A DNA stretch of 64,000 nucleotides, from NCBI RefSeq assembly GCF_001039355.2, contig NW_019776024.1, positions 288,440 to 352,439 of the forward strand. Direction: 5' to 3'. Each line of letters begins with the position of its first letter. The stretch's first letter is position 1. The notes beneath the pieces are model-generated. The model saw only the letters and a program-made list of their open reading frames with translations. It did no database searches and was not told the DNA's origin. The position numbers and the translations under genes were made by a program. This document shows, in pieces, positions 10,101 to 40,321 of the stretch. Source of the DNA: Lingula anatina (lineage: Eukaryota; Brachiopoda; Lingulata; Lingulida; Lingulidae).

Positions 10101-13100
10101 CATTTCCTTTAGGAAAAACATATTTTGATGTACATGTAGATCACCGGCGCAGCTCATGTGATGTCTTTTAAATTCATTTTACAAATGGCTATACTTAAAA
10201 TCTGGTTAGTTATTTGTCTGTCTTGTCTGTTTTCACCTCTTTATAAAGTGAAGCAAATATTTCCATACTCCTAGGCAAGGGTGTAACTGGAGTGTCAAAA
10301 CGAAAGGGATTGTCTTCAGATATATTTTTGAGTTGACTTTTGTCCTGGTTAGTGGCAGTCTTTCTTAGATGCAGACCGGTTTTAATGAACTTGGCCATCT
10401 TTGCTTCCTTTTCTGCAGTGCCTTCCCATAAATGATTGGGTTTGGACACCAGTAACTGGGTTTCAGCTGGATCACTTACATTCATGGCAGTCAGAGACAT
10501 ATTGTTCCTCAATGCTTTTTTTTTGATCAAATATATGAAAATCCCATTTGATTCCATTTTCACATCACTGATGTTTGCAGATTCATTGCTGTTCAATTCA
10601 ATTCGCACAGTGACAGACAGAATGTTAGGAATGAGCAAAGGTTCCAGTAAAATAAGCTCAAGAGTCATCCCAGCTATAAACACAGAGAGCAGCACAAGCA
10701 GTTGTGTGGCCAGTGTCCAGTTCTTTCCGTGTCCATCTCCTACAGAGAGATGGGCTGACGTCACTGGATATGTCTCTCCAGTTTTCTCTTTGTGTACTGA
10801 TTTCAGCATTTTTATCCAGTTTTCATCTCAGTGTTTCCTCTCCAGGGCCTCTTTTATCTAGCTTTGTACTTATTATAAACACTTCCTGCTGGTGTATGTG
10901 TGCTGGTGTATGTGTGCTGGTGCATGCGTCAGTAGTGGTAACAGACTGTGCCTTTATATATTATGTTTACATCAAGATTTATATGTGACCTCAAGGTAGT
11001 TGTTACCATGTGTAGATCGAGATGCAGGTTATAAATCATGTATTTTTTTTCAAAAATTAACTAGTAGCACCATGAGCAGATGCCAGTAGATGTAGTGAAA
11101 TTTATGCACAGTGCCTTTGGATTATGTAATATACTGTGGCAGATCAAAGGAGTGGGTGTGGCAGGTGTTCCTGCCCAAGGGTGTGTAAGACCATGGCCTG
11201 GAGAAAAGGTGCAGCAGGAAGTCCATCCAGGACTCAAACTTGTATTATTTTTGTTTTGAAGGAGAATTAGATGAATTGCTGGTTGGCAATGATTTATTAA
11301 TATAGATTTTTTTTCATTAGATTTTTTTCTTTTTAATGGCTTCTTAGCCTCTAATAAGTAATCTGCTTGGATAATTTTGGATTTCAATTCTTTGGCAGGT
11401 CATATTGTATGAATGCTTAAATTATCACATGGTTTTAAGTCGGGTATAATGTCAGCCATTTAAACAATTTGCTTTATGATAACACAGAATTTACTTGTTT
11501 TATATCTTTAAAAAATTGATGTATTTCATGAAGTACATTCAAAACTGACAAGTTCATTTATTATTAAAAGGCAGATTGTTTTTATCTGTAAATCTTGTCA
11601 GCTAATTATGCAGCCTATCTACTAGTCAGGGGATGGTTATAAATAATTCCTACTGGGCTACAACTGAAAACTATCTCAAGTTTAGAGAATTTGTAAAAAA
11701 AAATCGTGCACACATGTAAATATCTCCCTTTCAGTTGATGGCACATCAGATGAAATAGATGAACCTTTGAAAAACTGTTTCACCGATGCAGCCTTTGCCC
11801 AAGAAAATAATCTGTGTAGTGTCAACTCAATCAACTGGTGCCGCATCATGGTGCAGATTGCTCATTATTTCTATGCATATTTCCAAGTAAGGCACAAATC
11901 CAATCTTCCACACTTTGTCTGATCCTTCCATCCAATAAAGTTCTCTAGAGTATACTTTAAAAGTATTTCAGATAAATATTTTAAATAAATGCTTGTCCAA
12001 AAAAAGGGTGCAGATACTATAATAGATATTGCAGAGTAAAATAGTTGATCAAACAACAAACAGCATTACATTAAGTTTAAATAGGTGAAAGTCAAATTCA
12101 CTTTTTTGAACTCAATACATTCCATAGTCATATAATAAATATTTTATATGTAATGCACCATAGGTTTGATGTGCAGTGATGTGATGCCAGATGTTATGCA
12201 TACAAGATTTTCTTCTGTTCTCTCCACAGCTGTGCCCAGGTTGTGATGATACAGTGGAAATAGCTGTCCCTACAGGAGGCTGTGGCAACATCACAGGTCA
12301 GATTTGAGAATGTCACCAGTTAAATGGCAAATGATGTTTTAGTTTTTATAGTATGAAAAAGTCGAAAAGGACAGGAAGTTTTATAGTGTTTCAGTTGAGA
12401 TAGAAGAGAGTTTGTTAATTGTGATTATTGGGACAGTGTTCCACATGAAAGTACAAAATGATGGTTGTTTGTGGAAACAATTTTCATTAGATATACACTT
12501 GACTTCATGCAATTTGTTTATTTAGCACTGTCTGCTTTAAATTGAAGTAAAACTCATTATTTTCCATAAAATTAAACTGTTGTGGAAGCTGAATCAACTA
12601 TAACTGTCTGTGTTGCTGAAGGAAGAGCTGAAGTCTTTTTGTTACCAAATGGATTTTTATAATGTTGCTTTAAGCATTCTGGAATTAAAATTCTTAGTGG
12701 CTAATAGCATGAATCTACTTATAGGTTGCCATGTTGTTCTAAGGATATCTGGATATCTATTTTTGTTCCAACATGTTTCAGATATACATGCATGTATATA
12801 AATTGGACTAAAAGACATCAAATTTGAGAAGGGTACTTTTGAGATTGATGTTTCAAAAATTATATTTCTTTTATGTGATTTTAGTGGGTATTTGTCTTCA
12901 TTGCAGCCTTATGTGTAGATAGTAGTAGTTAGGCTGTGCATTATTTTCAGATTTAGCTGGCATTTTTTCTTTCATTTATTTATATTATTACTTTCATTCA
13001 TATTACTTGTGGTACATTAGTCATCATCCTCTTTTTTCCAATCAGCAGACTTTTATTATCCACTTAGAAGTACTGTTGACTGTTTTCATTCCTATTTCAG

Positions 13101-14798
13101 CTGGCTGCCTCGCATGGTTTATGGGCCTTCCTATAGAGATAACAGTAACAGTCAATAGAAATGATATCATGTATCATATATGTACAGAGGGAAAGCTTAA
13201 AATGCCTTCCACAATGACCCCCTCTCTTGCTCCAGCCATGGATATTCAGGTAAAGGAGCTGGGAATACAGTGAGATTTGTAATTGAAATGAAGTGATATT
13301 TGTAACATATTCTGAACCAGATGTGAAGTGATATTTATTATTACTCTCTTGTCTGTTTTAACATCTGTTTTGCTATGACATTGAAAATTTTATATTGTTT
13401 TGAGGAATGCCAATTAAAGCTCTCAATATCAATTTTGCATGTAAGTGATTATATCAATTAATGCTATTCTGAGATACTTGTACAGAAAAATTATACCAAA
13501 TAGTTGGGTTGTAAAATATGGCCCAGAGAATTGGAAAATCTGGCAATTGCATTTTATTTTCAATATTATTTTTACAAATAGAATTAAAAATTTAAATTCA
13601 GAATCCATACAATATGCAGAGAATTTTGTACATGCTTAGTAACAGTAATGGAAAACTTGTCAAGGAAATAATGGAGACTTTTGAGGCTGGTAGAGAAGCA
13701 GTTATACCAGACGATGTTTTCAAAAAAGTAAGTGCAGTGCATTGATTTTGTATTTTGCATATTAAAGATAATATGATACTAATTTTTCTTGAAAGAAGAA
13801 AAGAAGATTATGACTGTGATAGAACAAATTCTTTTCTCTCATAACTGATTTTTTTATAAATGCAATGAAATGATTCAATTTGATCTTTTAAATTGAATTA
13901 AAGCATTTATTAGATACAGAATCAGTAAAGGTGAAAATGAAAATACACACATGGAATTCAACTCAGGTCTTTAACAGTTGAACACGTTGTCCTGTTTTCT
14001 AGATGAAAAAGATTGTTACAAAAAGTTTTGTTGCTGATGATGATTTGATCAAGTCTGCAATGGCACGTTGCTGGAAGGAGAACCAGTATCTGTTATGTCC
14101 ACATACTGCTGTGGCTGCTGCCTACCACTACAACACTCTGGTCAAGTAAGTGGCCATTGTCCACCAAATTGAATGTGTCCACATATGATGGTGGTCTCTT
14201 AGTCAATTAAACAATAACATCAAATCAGGGAAGGAATTATTTGTTGTTGTTCAGCATCCTGGCCCACCAGGTCTCTATCATCAACCATCGCTAACCATAC
14301 ACCAACATACAGGTGCTTTGGGAATGTGTAGCCTCATCAAATTGTTAGAGAAATAGAATATTTAAATAACAAATATAGGATATTTGATTCAGAATGTTTG
14401 ATTTTTTTATTATTTAATTTCTGTGAAAAACCTGGATACACATTTATTTCAGAGAGATTCAATTTTTAATAGATATTTATAATGTTAATCCAAATCCACA
14501 GAACATAATGATGTAAGAACAGGAAAGCAAAATCATATAGATGACAGCTCATGGAGACATCTTCCGTAATAATTTCAGTTCTGATGTGATACCCAAAAGA
14601 GTATGCATAGCTACGGCATCTCCTGCCAAGTTCCCAGAGGCAGTTACATTAGCTGGCCTCACTCCCCAGCCAACACCAGAGATAGCTGCCTTGGAAACCA
14701 AACCAACCAGGTACATAGACATGAATAAGGGAGAGGACTGGACTGGCATTCTTAAGGAGAAAATTAAGGAGATCAGCCAAAAGAGAAGAAGTTATTAG
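7123..14798 (+). CDS. THNSL2: Threonine synthase-like 2 (PLP-dependent lyase family)
   Basis: Ten exons: 7123-7233, 8131-8242, 9079-9273, 9624-9776, 11735-11886, 12230-12296, 13101-13249, 13602-13727, 14003-14145, 14579-14798. They sum to 1428 nt (475 aa), close to the roughly 484 aa I recall for human THNSL2, and every junction keeps frame. The N-terminus [20 protein letters not shown] with SDGGMLMP is typical. The PLP-binding lysine is K113 in [11 protein letters not shown], and the cofactor phosphate loop [10 protein letters not shown] is at 140-149. Later blocks [29 protein letters not shown] and PAKFPEAV also match the family. Animals do not make threonine; the mammalian homologue acts as a phospho-lyase on O-phospho-hydroxy amino acids, so threonine synthesis should not be assumed. 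The only soft junction is the exon 2 donor (A|GTATGG), chosen because it alone restores frame. Confidence 0.95.
7640..7985. repeat. Interspersed repeat with internal two-fold duplication, THNSL2 intron 1
   Basis: Two head-to-tail units of about 140 bp each contain GATTATTGATCC.GATCACCA, followed by an AACTTTT(G)GAGTTATGTTGATGA ending. The array finishes with CAAACAAACAGACAGACAAA and CTCCTTGGCAGAGGTAATAA. I recognise this tail as a common dispersed-repeat ending in marine invertebrate genomes but cannot assign a family. No protein is encoded. Confidence 0.6.
10210..10809 (-). CDS. Hypothetical single-exon protein nested antisense in THNSL2 intron 4
   Basis: This uninterrupted 199-codon ORF lies in an otherwise AT-rich, stop-dense intron. 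An in-frame TGA precedes the ATG, so 10809 is the first possible Met. The protein has a hydrophilic N-terminus of about 30 residues, one hydrophobic segment (about 32-58, containing [19 protein letters not shown]), then a region with four N-glycosylation sequons (NES, NIS, NMS, NVS) and a basic, lysine-rich C-terminus. This would suit a type II single-pass membrane protein. I recognise no family. It may be an intronless nested gene, one exon of a larger gene, or chance. Length in this base composition argues for a real gene, but no clear promoter or poly-A signal was seen. Confidence 0.45.
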   Translation of the reverse strand: MLKSVHKEKTGETYPVTSAHLSVGDGHGKNWTLATQLLVLLSVFIAGMTLELILLEPLLIPNILSVTVRIELNSNESANISDVKMESNGIFIYLIKKKALRNNMSLTAMNVSDPAETQLLVSKPNHLWEGTAEKEAKMAKFIKTGLHLRKTATNQDKSQLKNISEDNPFRFDTPVTPLPRSMEIFASLYKEVKTDKTDK

Positions 14799-15095
14799 CT
14801 TATGATTGCTTTTTGTTATCTATATGGCTGTGATTGTGGAAACTAAGATACATTTTAAAAAGATAATTTTAACACTTATATATTTTATATGATTTTATTC
14901 TGAGGTGGGCAAGGATTTGTCTCAAGGTTAAATTAAACAGAAATTATAATATAGATCATAAACTGATTCCAATTTTTATATGTACATGTTTTGATTGTGA
15001 TTTTTTTGTTTTCTGAAAGCAATATTTTTTGAGAGGGTGATTGTGCTTATTCAGATTTACATGACATTGCAATATGTAATGCTAGTCCCAATGCT

Positions 15096-15430
15096 AATTA
15101 TAACTGTTCGTTTTGGCCAAAAAATTAATTTTCCTGGCGTAAACAACAATTTTTCAATACTTACCATTGGTTAATGAATCCATTACTATATCCAAAGTTA
15201 TTCCCTGTTTTTTTCTAAAAAGTTACTTTTTTTGTATTGATCTCTTAAGAGATTATTGCAGAGTATAGCCATCTATGGAGATCACATGGACCGATAACAA
15301 GTTTAGATATCAGAATAATAGCTATAACTGCCGTTTTTGTGGTAAAACAATATATTTTATTTCTATGAGTTGTTTACAATGTTTTTATTGTGAAATATAG
15401 ATCTCATACAAAGAGTTATTATCCCTTTAA
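15096..15430 (-). mobile_element. Inverted second copy of the TTAA-flanked MITE
   Basis: Read on the minus strand, this segment matches 1689-2057: TTAAAGGGATAATAACTC, the AAAACGGCAGTT block, GATATCTAAACTTGTTATC, the palindrome AATCTCTTAAGAGAT, and GGCCAAAACGAACAG at the far end. It lacks the long poly-A tract, so the tract is specific to the other copy. The distal terminus is eroded (ATTATAACTG). Confidence 0.75.
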
Positions 15431-17245
15431 TTATGTAAAATATTACATGTGCTGCCCTAGCCTACAAAGTCATTTATTGTTGTAACNCTAGATAAACATT
15501 TTAAAGTATTTTTTTTTCCTATGCAGATGTTTTAGTTTGGAAGCAATACATTATTGTGTTTATATATAGTAAATTATGACATGTCAAGCATTCTCAGAAG
15601 AATAATTTATTCTTTTTTACAATCATCATCATAATTAATATGGATATTTCCGTATTACAGAATGTGCTCAAAAGATATCCCCTAAATGCAATAAAATGTG
15701 ATTTTTACAATGACATGCTTAATTTTGTTATCATTAACAATTTAATAATATTATTTTTAGCCAGCCCTAACTGACTTTTGTCAAGTGATCCATGGCACAT
15801 ATATTTCTACTGGAGAAAAGATTATGTCTGAAATATATTTGAAATTTTCTCTCAATATTAAAGAAGTTTTCAGTTGCTTGTGCAATTAGTTTGCAGGTGC
15901 ATGGTTCTGTTCACAGTTTTCAAACTAAAAACTGCAATGTTGCGTATTATAAGTGCATGTAAGATAAAAAATTACAGAAAGCCATGGTTAGTGCTTGGTG
16001 TCATTATTATTTTAATTTGATATTTTTTACTGATTTGATTGGTTACAACTGATAGACAATAAATGGCAGGGGTAAAGGTTTAAAAGTCTAATGGAGATGT
16101 CTGTGAGGAGGCATGGATCAGTACCCAGTTATTTATAAAATTATTTTTATCTGCGTTGTAAGTATTCTTCAATTGTTTAAGTCATTTGGTTATATGTTTG
16201 TAAGTCAAGGACACTAGATTTTTCATTGACATTTATATAAAGAATAAAACAAACTATATAGGAGATAGAGAAAACAAGGATATGAAACAATAAGTATTGA
16301 GATATACTCTCTACTTACACAGTGCACATTTACTTCTTAACCCTTCTATTTCCAGGTATTAAAAAATTTCTTAAAATCGTCACTTGAAAGTTATGTAAAC
16401 AACCTGGCAGCTCGTTCCATAATTTTGATTCATACAACTTAAAACGTTTAAATATGAATTTATATTTAAAACGGGGTATATGCACAATTCCATCGTTAAA
16501 ATTAAGTCATATAGTTATTAGTTCCTGCTATGTTTATTCGCCAATGGCACTACACTAATCAAGATCAACCGACTAGATTATTTGAAACGTCTTACCAAGT
16601 ACATATCCGACTTCAAAAATTTTCCGTCGAATTTTTGAAGTTTTTCACAATATTAAACTTGAACTGTGAAGCACTGATGCTGTTACTTTCTGATAGAATT
16701 ATTTTAATTGGTTACGGCAATGAGCTATATAGTTCATTGGCTACGTGTTTGTCCTCGTATCACAGATGATCTTTATTCCCTTACGTGGATGTCACTCCTT
16801 GCTGGGAGCGGTACAAATGCACGTGGTCCGGACACATGGTGTTGACAGGAGTTAATTTTCGGAGCCCATTCGAAATGTGTACAGATAATCTTGCTGATGA
16901 AGGTCGCACACAGAAAGAAAAAAGGTCGATTGGAGCACGTGTATGATTAAATGAGTAATTTGCTGATGGACTATGGTTGCTATCTAATCTCTTGGCAAAT
17001 TGAACCCCATTGGACTTTTGACAGCTTGTTATGTTTGTCAGAATCAGTGATAGAGAGAGTCAACATTGTGGGATAACTTGACTTGAATGGAGAATTTAAT
17101 ACACCACGGGTGTGCGAAGATATGATACCAAATGTAATCCCATCAGCATATTTACCTCCCCCCTTCTTCCTTTAAAACTAAAGTTGAGCTAGATTAATAT
17201 TAGTTAAAGATGTCTTATCTGTTGTACCGATGTCTAAATGAAGTT

Positions 17246-17418
17246 NNNNNNNNNNNNNNNNNNNNNNNNNNNNNNNNNNNNNNNNNNNNNNNNNNNNNNN
17301 NNNNNNNNNNNNNNNNNNNNNNNNNNNNNNNNNNNNNNNNNNNNNNNNNNNNNNNNNNNNNNNNNNNNNNNNNNNNNNNNNNNNNNNNNNNNNNNNNNNN
17401 NNNNNNNNNNNNNNNNNN
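17246..17418. other. Assembly gap (173 N)
   Basis: This is a run of unknown bases. Single undetermined bases also occur at 15487, 19233, 47388 and 56846. Any open frame crossing this run is an artefact. Confidence 0.99.
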
Positions 17419-18095
17419 AAATACAATACATAAAGGTATTAATTTTCAGAAAATGGAGAAATGCAGTTCTGTGATAATTGCTTTTTAGTGTGAAGTAGTC
17501 ATTTTCAAAAACAGATGAAAAGATTTCTTGTGGTATAAACGTTTTTTTTTTTTTTTTGCTTTTTTGCAACCTCGCAAAATTTGTTCAAGCGTTCTTATAA
17601 CCATAAAATATGTGTGACGTCGCAGTTAAGTTATCTCATCAATCGTTTTAATGGTTTACTACTTAGATTACCTAGTCAAATAGTTACTGTAAAATCGTAA
17701 AATCTCATTTGAGGTTGGTAAAAATAAAAAAGCGGCCTAAACAGTCCAAATATCAATCAACCTGCATATATATATTGTGCTTGTCATTGATCTCCTTCTG
17801 CTCAGAATATATTAAAACAAGAGAGAGCATAGAACAAACGAGCATGTAAATTTGTATTAGACCTTGGAATTACAATGGAAATGTACTGCATCAATTTTTT
17901 TTGTGAGGCAACGGCAGTCATGCTGTTATTATCACCTAGTTTTTAACCAGAGATTAGAAGGTTAAATATTGACTGTTAGTATTAAAATGGGCAAATGAGT
18001 CATTAGACTAAGTTCAGGTCAATATAACAGGATTGTACAGATAAGTAGCCCACTTTGTACCAATCGGACGCCTCTGCAACACGTCAATTTTCAAA

Positions 18096-18174
18096 ATGGA
18101 AGCATTCTTAGGAAAATGGGAAAACGTCCGCGAAGGAAACAAGGGGGATGTTGAAGGGTTCTTGAAAGCTGCGG
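18096..18174 (+). pseudogene. Isolated first exon of a fatty-acid-binding-protein (FABP) family gene
   Basis: The ATG opens 26 codons containing FLGKWENVREG and EGFLKAAG, followed immediately by a canonical donor G|GTAAGA in phase 1. The FxGKW start, the spacing to FLKA.G and the position of the phase-1 donor match exon 1 of intracellular lipid-binding proteins (FABP/CRABP), which bind fatty acids or retinoids in the cytosol. No FABP exon 2, 3 or 4 was found downstream before the ABCC4-like gene, and the phase does not fit splicing into ABCC4 exon 2. It is therefore called a remnant or duplicated orphan exon. A very distant exon 2, or loss in the assembly gap nearby, cannot be excluded. Confidence 0.5.
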
Positions 18175-19233
18175 GTAAGAAAAACAGAAACTTATTCAAA
18201 TCCCCAACATAAGCTTATGCTACGAAGGCAAGGGACGCTTTGAATTATCTTCCTTTGTACTGGAATTGAAAAAGAGGATTCATTTATATTATTAGCATGT
18301 GAGAACTTGCAACAGCCATTGACTGTCGTGAATTTGTTATTTTAGAAAGAGCTCTCAGCCTTGAGATGGATAGTTGTTTAAACAAAAATGAAAGTGGAGC
18401 TTCTGATTGACATTCAAATCAAAGTGTTCTTGTTTTCCATTTTTTAGAAGTTGCCATGAATTCGGTTAAAACCTAGCCATTTTACAGTAAAAAGTACGAC
18501 CAGAGTTTTCAATTGGTTTAAAAGTACATGTACGTTATGTTCATACCCTAATGTGCACCGCTGGTTTCTTTGTGGAAAGTAGAATGAATTCAGACACATA
18601 TAAGAGCACGTGCACTACCTTTTCATTAATTATTTTCTTTTTTCATTGAATATGAAATTGTCGAACAACGCAGAATCAACTTTGAGCCAACGTGCCCCAC
18701 CCCCTCCATCCACACATGTACCGTATTCAGCTGACAAGTAGAGGGATAACTTGGTTTAGGGTGGGGATGAGAGGGAAGAGACGCAGAAGGAAGGCAGTAG
18801 AAAATAAGATAGATAAATTGATATTAACTTTTTTCCAGAAAAAATAGTAATGGTTATTCTGTCGCGAACAAAAAACTCTTGATACAGTATTATTATCTGT
18901 TCAGGGCTCACTTTTGAAAATTTTGACCTGTCACGCGGATCAAGTGCTCGTTTGATTTCGCAATCGCATATCTTGCGCATGCGTATCATTTAGTGACTTA
19001 GTACATCACACGAGGTGGACCTTCCATGTGATATCAGGGGCCTTTAAAAAGTATATAAAATCAAAGTTTAGACAACGAGCAAAATCTGTGGTCAAAGTGT
19101 AGGATGGTCTTTTGATGTAAGGAGATATGGGGAAACAACATTTGCTTCGTAATTAAAAGTTCATGTAGGTCTACTTATCATTTCAGGATCTGAAATATAT
19201 CTTACATTTTGGTCCTTTAAAGCAGTTTAGGCN

Positions 19234-19267
<34 letters not shown>

Positions 19268-22200
19268 AGTCGTCAGTGTTCCAAATGGTATGTCATCATG
19301 TGTAATAGTAATGAAAATTCTAAATCAAATATTATATTGGATTAAATGACACTTTATACGCATAAATATCACTTGCATTTTTAAGAGAATTAGATGATAC
19401 AGACACGGAGTCCGAGAGTCACACGTGGCGAGCGAAGCTACTGCTATGAGCGAGGGGACACCGCCCTCTCAATAGTATATTTCAAAAAAAAAGCGCAACT
19501 ATTTCAGCTGTCTCACTCTCAGTACGATCATGAGACGTGAATCGCGTTTCTTTTAACAATTTTTTTCATTCATGCTTTCTATTGAGACTTTAAATGCAAT
19601 ATAATTTTTACAGCCGACTGTCTTTAATTTGTTATTTTCAGGTTGTGACACTCAAAGAAGTCTCAATAACAAGGCAATTCAAACGTGTATGAAGAGAAAA
19701 TTAAATTATTGTTCCGGATCAGAAATAATAGGACATTATTTGACTTCAAACTCTGCTTTCCCAAGGGCAGTAATTGTTTATTCATGATTAATATTCTGAA
19801 ATATTAGTCAATTTAAAACTAATTATGAGCTTTTAATAGTGATACAGCCAAATGTAACAAATGATTAATTAATGTGTATGTGAAGTTTTTTATCTTGAAT
19901 AAAGATGGTATGTTACAGATGGTACATTTCTAATAGTAAAGTTCGTTATTATTACCAAGCAAGAATAAATGGCAATAGATGAAGAGCTTTCAAATTGATT
20001 TTTATGTTTTAGTCCAGTAGATAAATTGTTTCACCGAGTTACTCTAAACTAGAGGTCAACTGAGTAATGACGCAAATCCTATGCAAAATTTGGACTTCTG
20101 TGCTAAAAGATCAGATGGCGTCAATTGTTTCTGTTCGCGAGTAAATAATTTTCTTTATAAATTTTGCACAGCAAGTAACACCAGGTCGTTTCTAGGGAGC
20201 TGAAGGTTCGCTATATAATCTGTCTTTACTCACCTGATTGGCAAACAAGCCACGTGGTGAGGAGGGTTTTCTGAAAAATTACATAAATTTAGTCACCGAA
20301 GTCGGAATATAACTCATTTGCTTAACAGCAATTCGAAAATAACTGAAAGTATTGGTAGAATGTAATATTGCGTTTGTTTTCAATAAGTGGATTCATGTTG
20401 ATTCACCGTATAGATCTTGGTAATAATAGAAGTATACATATTTTGATGCATCTAGAAAGATCTACATAATAGTTGTTCTTATTCCCCGAAGAAGGCCCAG
20501 GGGTCGAAAGCTCGGACTGTATTCAACAACTATTATTTTCAATAAGTTAAGCGTTGAATCCGAATTGAATCCCAATGCCAATTTAATCCCGATTTCAGAT
20601 GTCGGGTGCAGTTAGCCTCTTCAAGTCTAGGATCTTGGGTTATCGTTTTTCATGGATTTGATACAGATCATACAATATTATAAACGTATAAGTGTGCTGT
20701 GTATGTTGGCCTGGACACACAGACGATGTTTTTTTAAATTCAAATTATGAGGTAAAAGATTTTGCATGAAATCTAAAAATCACCCTTCACTCACTGTGCA
20801 CTCTCAGGCTTAATATAACGACAAGCTGCCCTCACTCTAGGGGGCTAGGAAGAGATACTCGTGGCAGAAATTACACACGCGCGTAGGCCTACTCGTGATC
20901 ACGAACGCGCGGACCGGAGGGGATAACATGACCCCGACCTTTGTCACAAAAGTGCAGGGATAAATACATAAAGCCAACCTTCTCGCACATGATCAAAATG
21001 TTAATGAGCCAAATTGCATGCCAGTTGGCTTTTATGCCAGACAGGTAAGCCATTAAATGTACATGAACACTGACACTAACTTGGCAATGGTCTGTTAAAA
21101 CCTACAAAATGTACAAAATGTATTATTAATTACTCTCTCTCCCCCCCCCTCTCTCTCTCTCTATCTGCGTTGACATTCCCCACACCAAGCTTTTCTACTC
21201 TTTCCTTGGAACATTACCTATACGCAAGACCATTCCTTATTGTGTTCGTTTGTTCTAGTGCTGATCTTTTAAGATTTATTAAAACTGTATATAATGCTTG
21301 TGTGCGTTTTGCCTCCATTTTCGAAAATAATTTTTGTTTAAAAAAGTTAAAACTATACGGAATTGAAAACTGTATCCTACATCTTTACCTCACATGTCAC
21401 GTTGCTATATGTACTACATGGACAGGTATGTATTTTACCTCTTCTCAGTCACGCAACGACGTTAAAACGATGGGATACGATATAAAGCTTTTATTCTCTT
21501 ACCAGTGACTGAAAACATGCAATCATGTTTTAATCCAATTTCTTTGCCATTTTATCTATGGCAGTAAGTTGCCTCGGGGTAAGGTGATAATACAAATCAA
21601 AACAAAAGGATTGCAGGCACCGATACATTGAATGAGACGGAGTGACTGCCACGCGCGGAAGATAGGCAGGAAATCAGCCAACTACTCACAGAAAACCACT
21701 GACCCATGTCTCTGTCAATACACACGCAAACTACAAACCATTCACGCAAATGAAAATGATTGGCAGTAAACACGGGGAAAGTCCATTCTTTGATATCACC
21801 CTATGTGCGGTGATATCAGCGTGTTCTATTCAAAGTTAGGGGGATTGGGTGGGGAACATTCCCCTCACTGTTCATTGCTGTCGCTCGGCATGCTATCGTG
21901 TATATCGGCCTCATGGACAGTGCATTATTTAGTACTTACATATTATTATCAATATTATCCTAAACAATATTTAGAGTCATTAAAAGACGAAGTATAACGC
22001 TTTTTTTAACCTGTCTCTGATGGGTCTTTATAACCGAGGACAAACGGTGATAACAGGTGTCTTTGCTGTATGGCAAACATCACTTATATTTAATACGCCC
22101 CTTTCCTTTCTCAAAAGACCAAGCTCATCAGTCCGTGTGACCATTTTGTTACGCATGTGCTTGCCCGCGACAAAATGTGCGGAGTAAAATTTCATATAAG

Positions 22201-22446
22201 TCCCACAACCTGAGATATCTCCGCCTCTTAGCCTTACCCAGCTTGCGGCCATCTTTTCTGCAGCAATCCAGACACCCGGATATGTAATTCCCCAGGGTGT
22301 TGGATACACGTTGTAGACATATACTATAGAAAGACGAAAGGATGGCGAATACTGCACCATTGCTGTGTGTTTAAGGCTATATCCATCACGGCGTGCAAAC
22401 CAATCACTCTTCATCCTTAGCCGGGCGTAATTAACTTATACATTGC
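18175..22446. other. Intergenic region upstream of the ABCC4-like gene
   Basis: No gene was supported. It contains a (CA)n microsatellite at 19234-19264, a CpG-richer stretch around 20860-20940, a CT-rich tract near 21136-21162, and a motif near 20485-20520 (GAAGAAGGCCCAGGGGTCG) flanked by AATAGTTGTT/AACAACTATT inverted words that resembles a retroelement end. The last 400 bases should contain the ABCC4 promoter. A 128-codon antisense frame at 22028-22414 has no recognisable domain and is not called. Confidence 0.4.
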
Positions 22447-39823
<17,377 letters not shown>

Positions 39824-40258
39824 TGCTCCTTGTATAATGCGTATGTTTTGACAATAATGCTCATACCAGAGAAAAGAAACGGAACATACTCCAGTAGTCG
39901 GGAATTTGGTGTAAACTCTTTATTTCTTCTTTGTCGTTTAGATAAGCATGTAATTTATTTTACAAAAAAGTGTTCGGTTTTTAATTTTGAATATTTCAAT
40001 ATATTTATTAGACAAAGTTGAAACTTATATATATCTTTTAATTCAGATTTAGTATATGAAAAATACTTTGCATTTGTTACCATACCACAAAAGGTTTTAT
40101 GTAAATTTAGAATCCAATTCACAAGCAACAGATTGAGGTCTAAAAGAGACGCTTAAACAGCATAGATTTGGGAAATAGGGTTCGATTAACATGTCCCAAA
40201 GTCTAACAGAAATATAGAGTGAGAAATGTTTTAATGTCGGATAGTTAATATAAAGGAG

Positions 40259-40321
<63 letters not shown>

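Larger units (their letters stand above)
14799..18095. other. Intergenic region downstream of THNSL2
   Basis: No gene could be supported. The stretch holds the THNSL2 3' UTR, an inverted MITE copy (15096-15430), an AATAAA at 15690-15695 that could serve THNSL2 if the MITE lies in its 3' UTR, and an assembly gap. Short open frames here (for example 16530-16769) have no recognisable domain and look like chance. Confidence 0.5.

Noticed and set aside
17178-17569. Several open frames across 17246-17418
   Set aside because: They exist only because undetermined bases contain no stop codons.
19641-19790. Open stretch after an acceptor-like TTATTTTCAG, tested as FABP exon 2
   Set aside because: The translation does not resemble the FABP beta-barrel and ends in a stop without a donor.
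20485-20530. Possible Penelope-like retroelement terminus or hammerhead-like motif
   Set aside because: Only a short motif (GAAGAAGGCCCAGGGGTCG) and weak inverted words are present. No reverse transcriptase or complete ribozyme core could be seen.
22028-22414. 128-codon antisense frame just upstream of ABCC4 exon 1
   Set aside because: No recognisable domain, no splice partners, and it overlaps the expected promoter. Most likely chance in a slightly GC-richer stretch.
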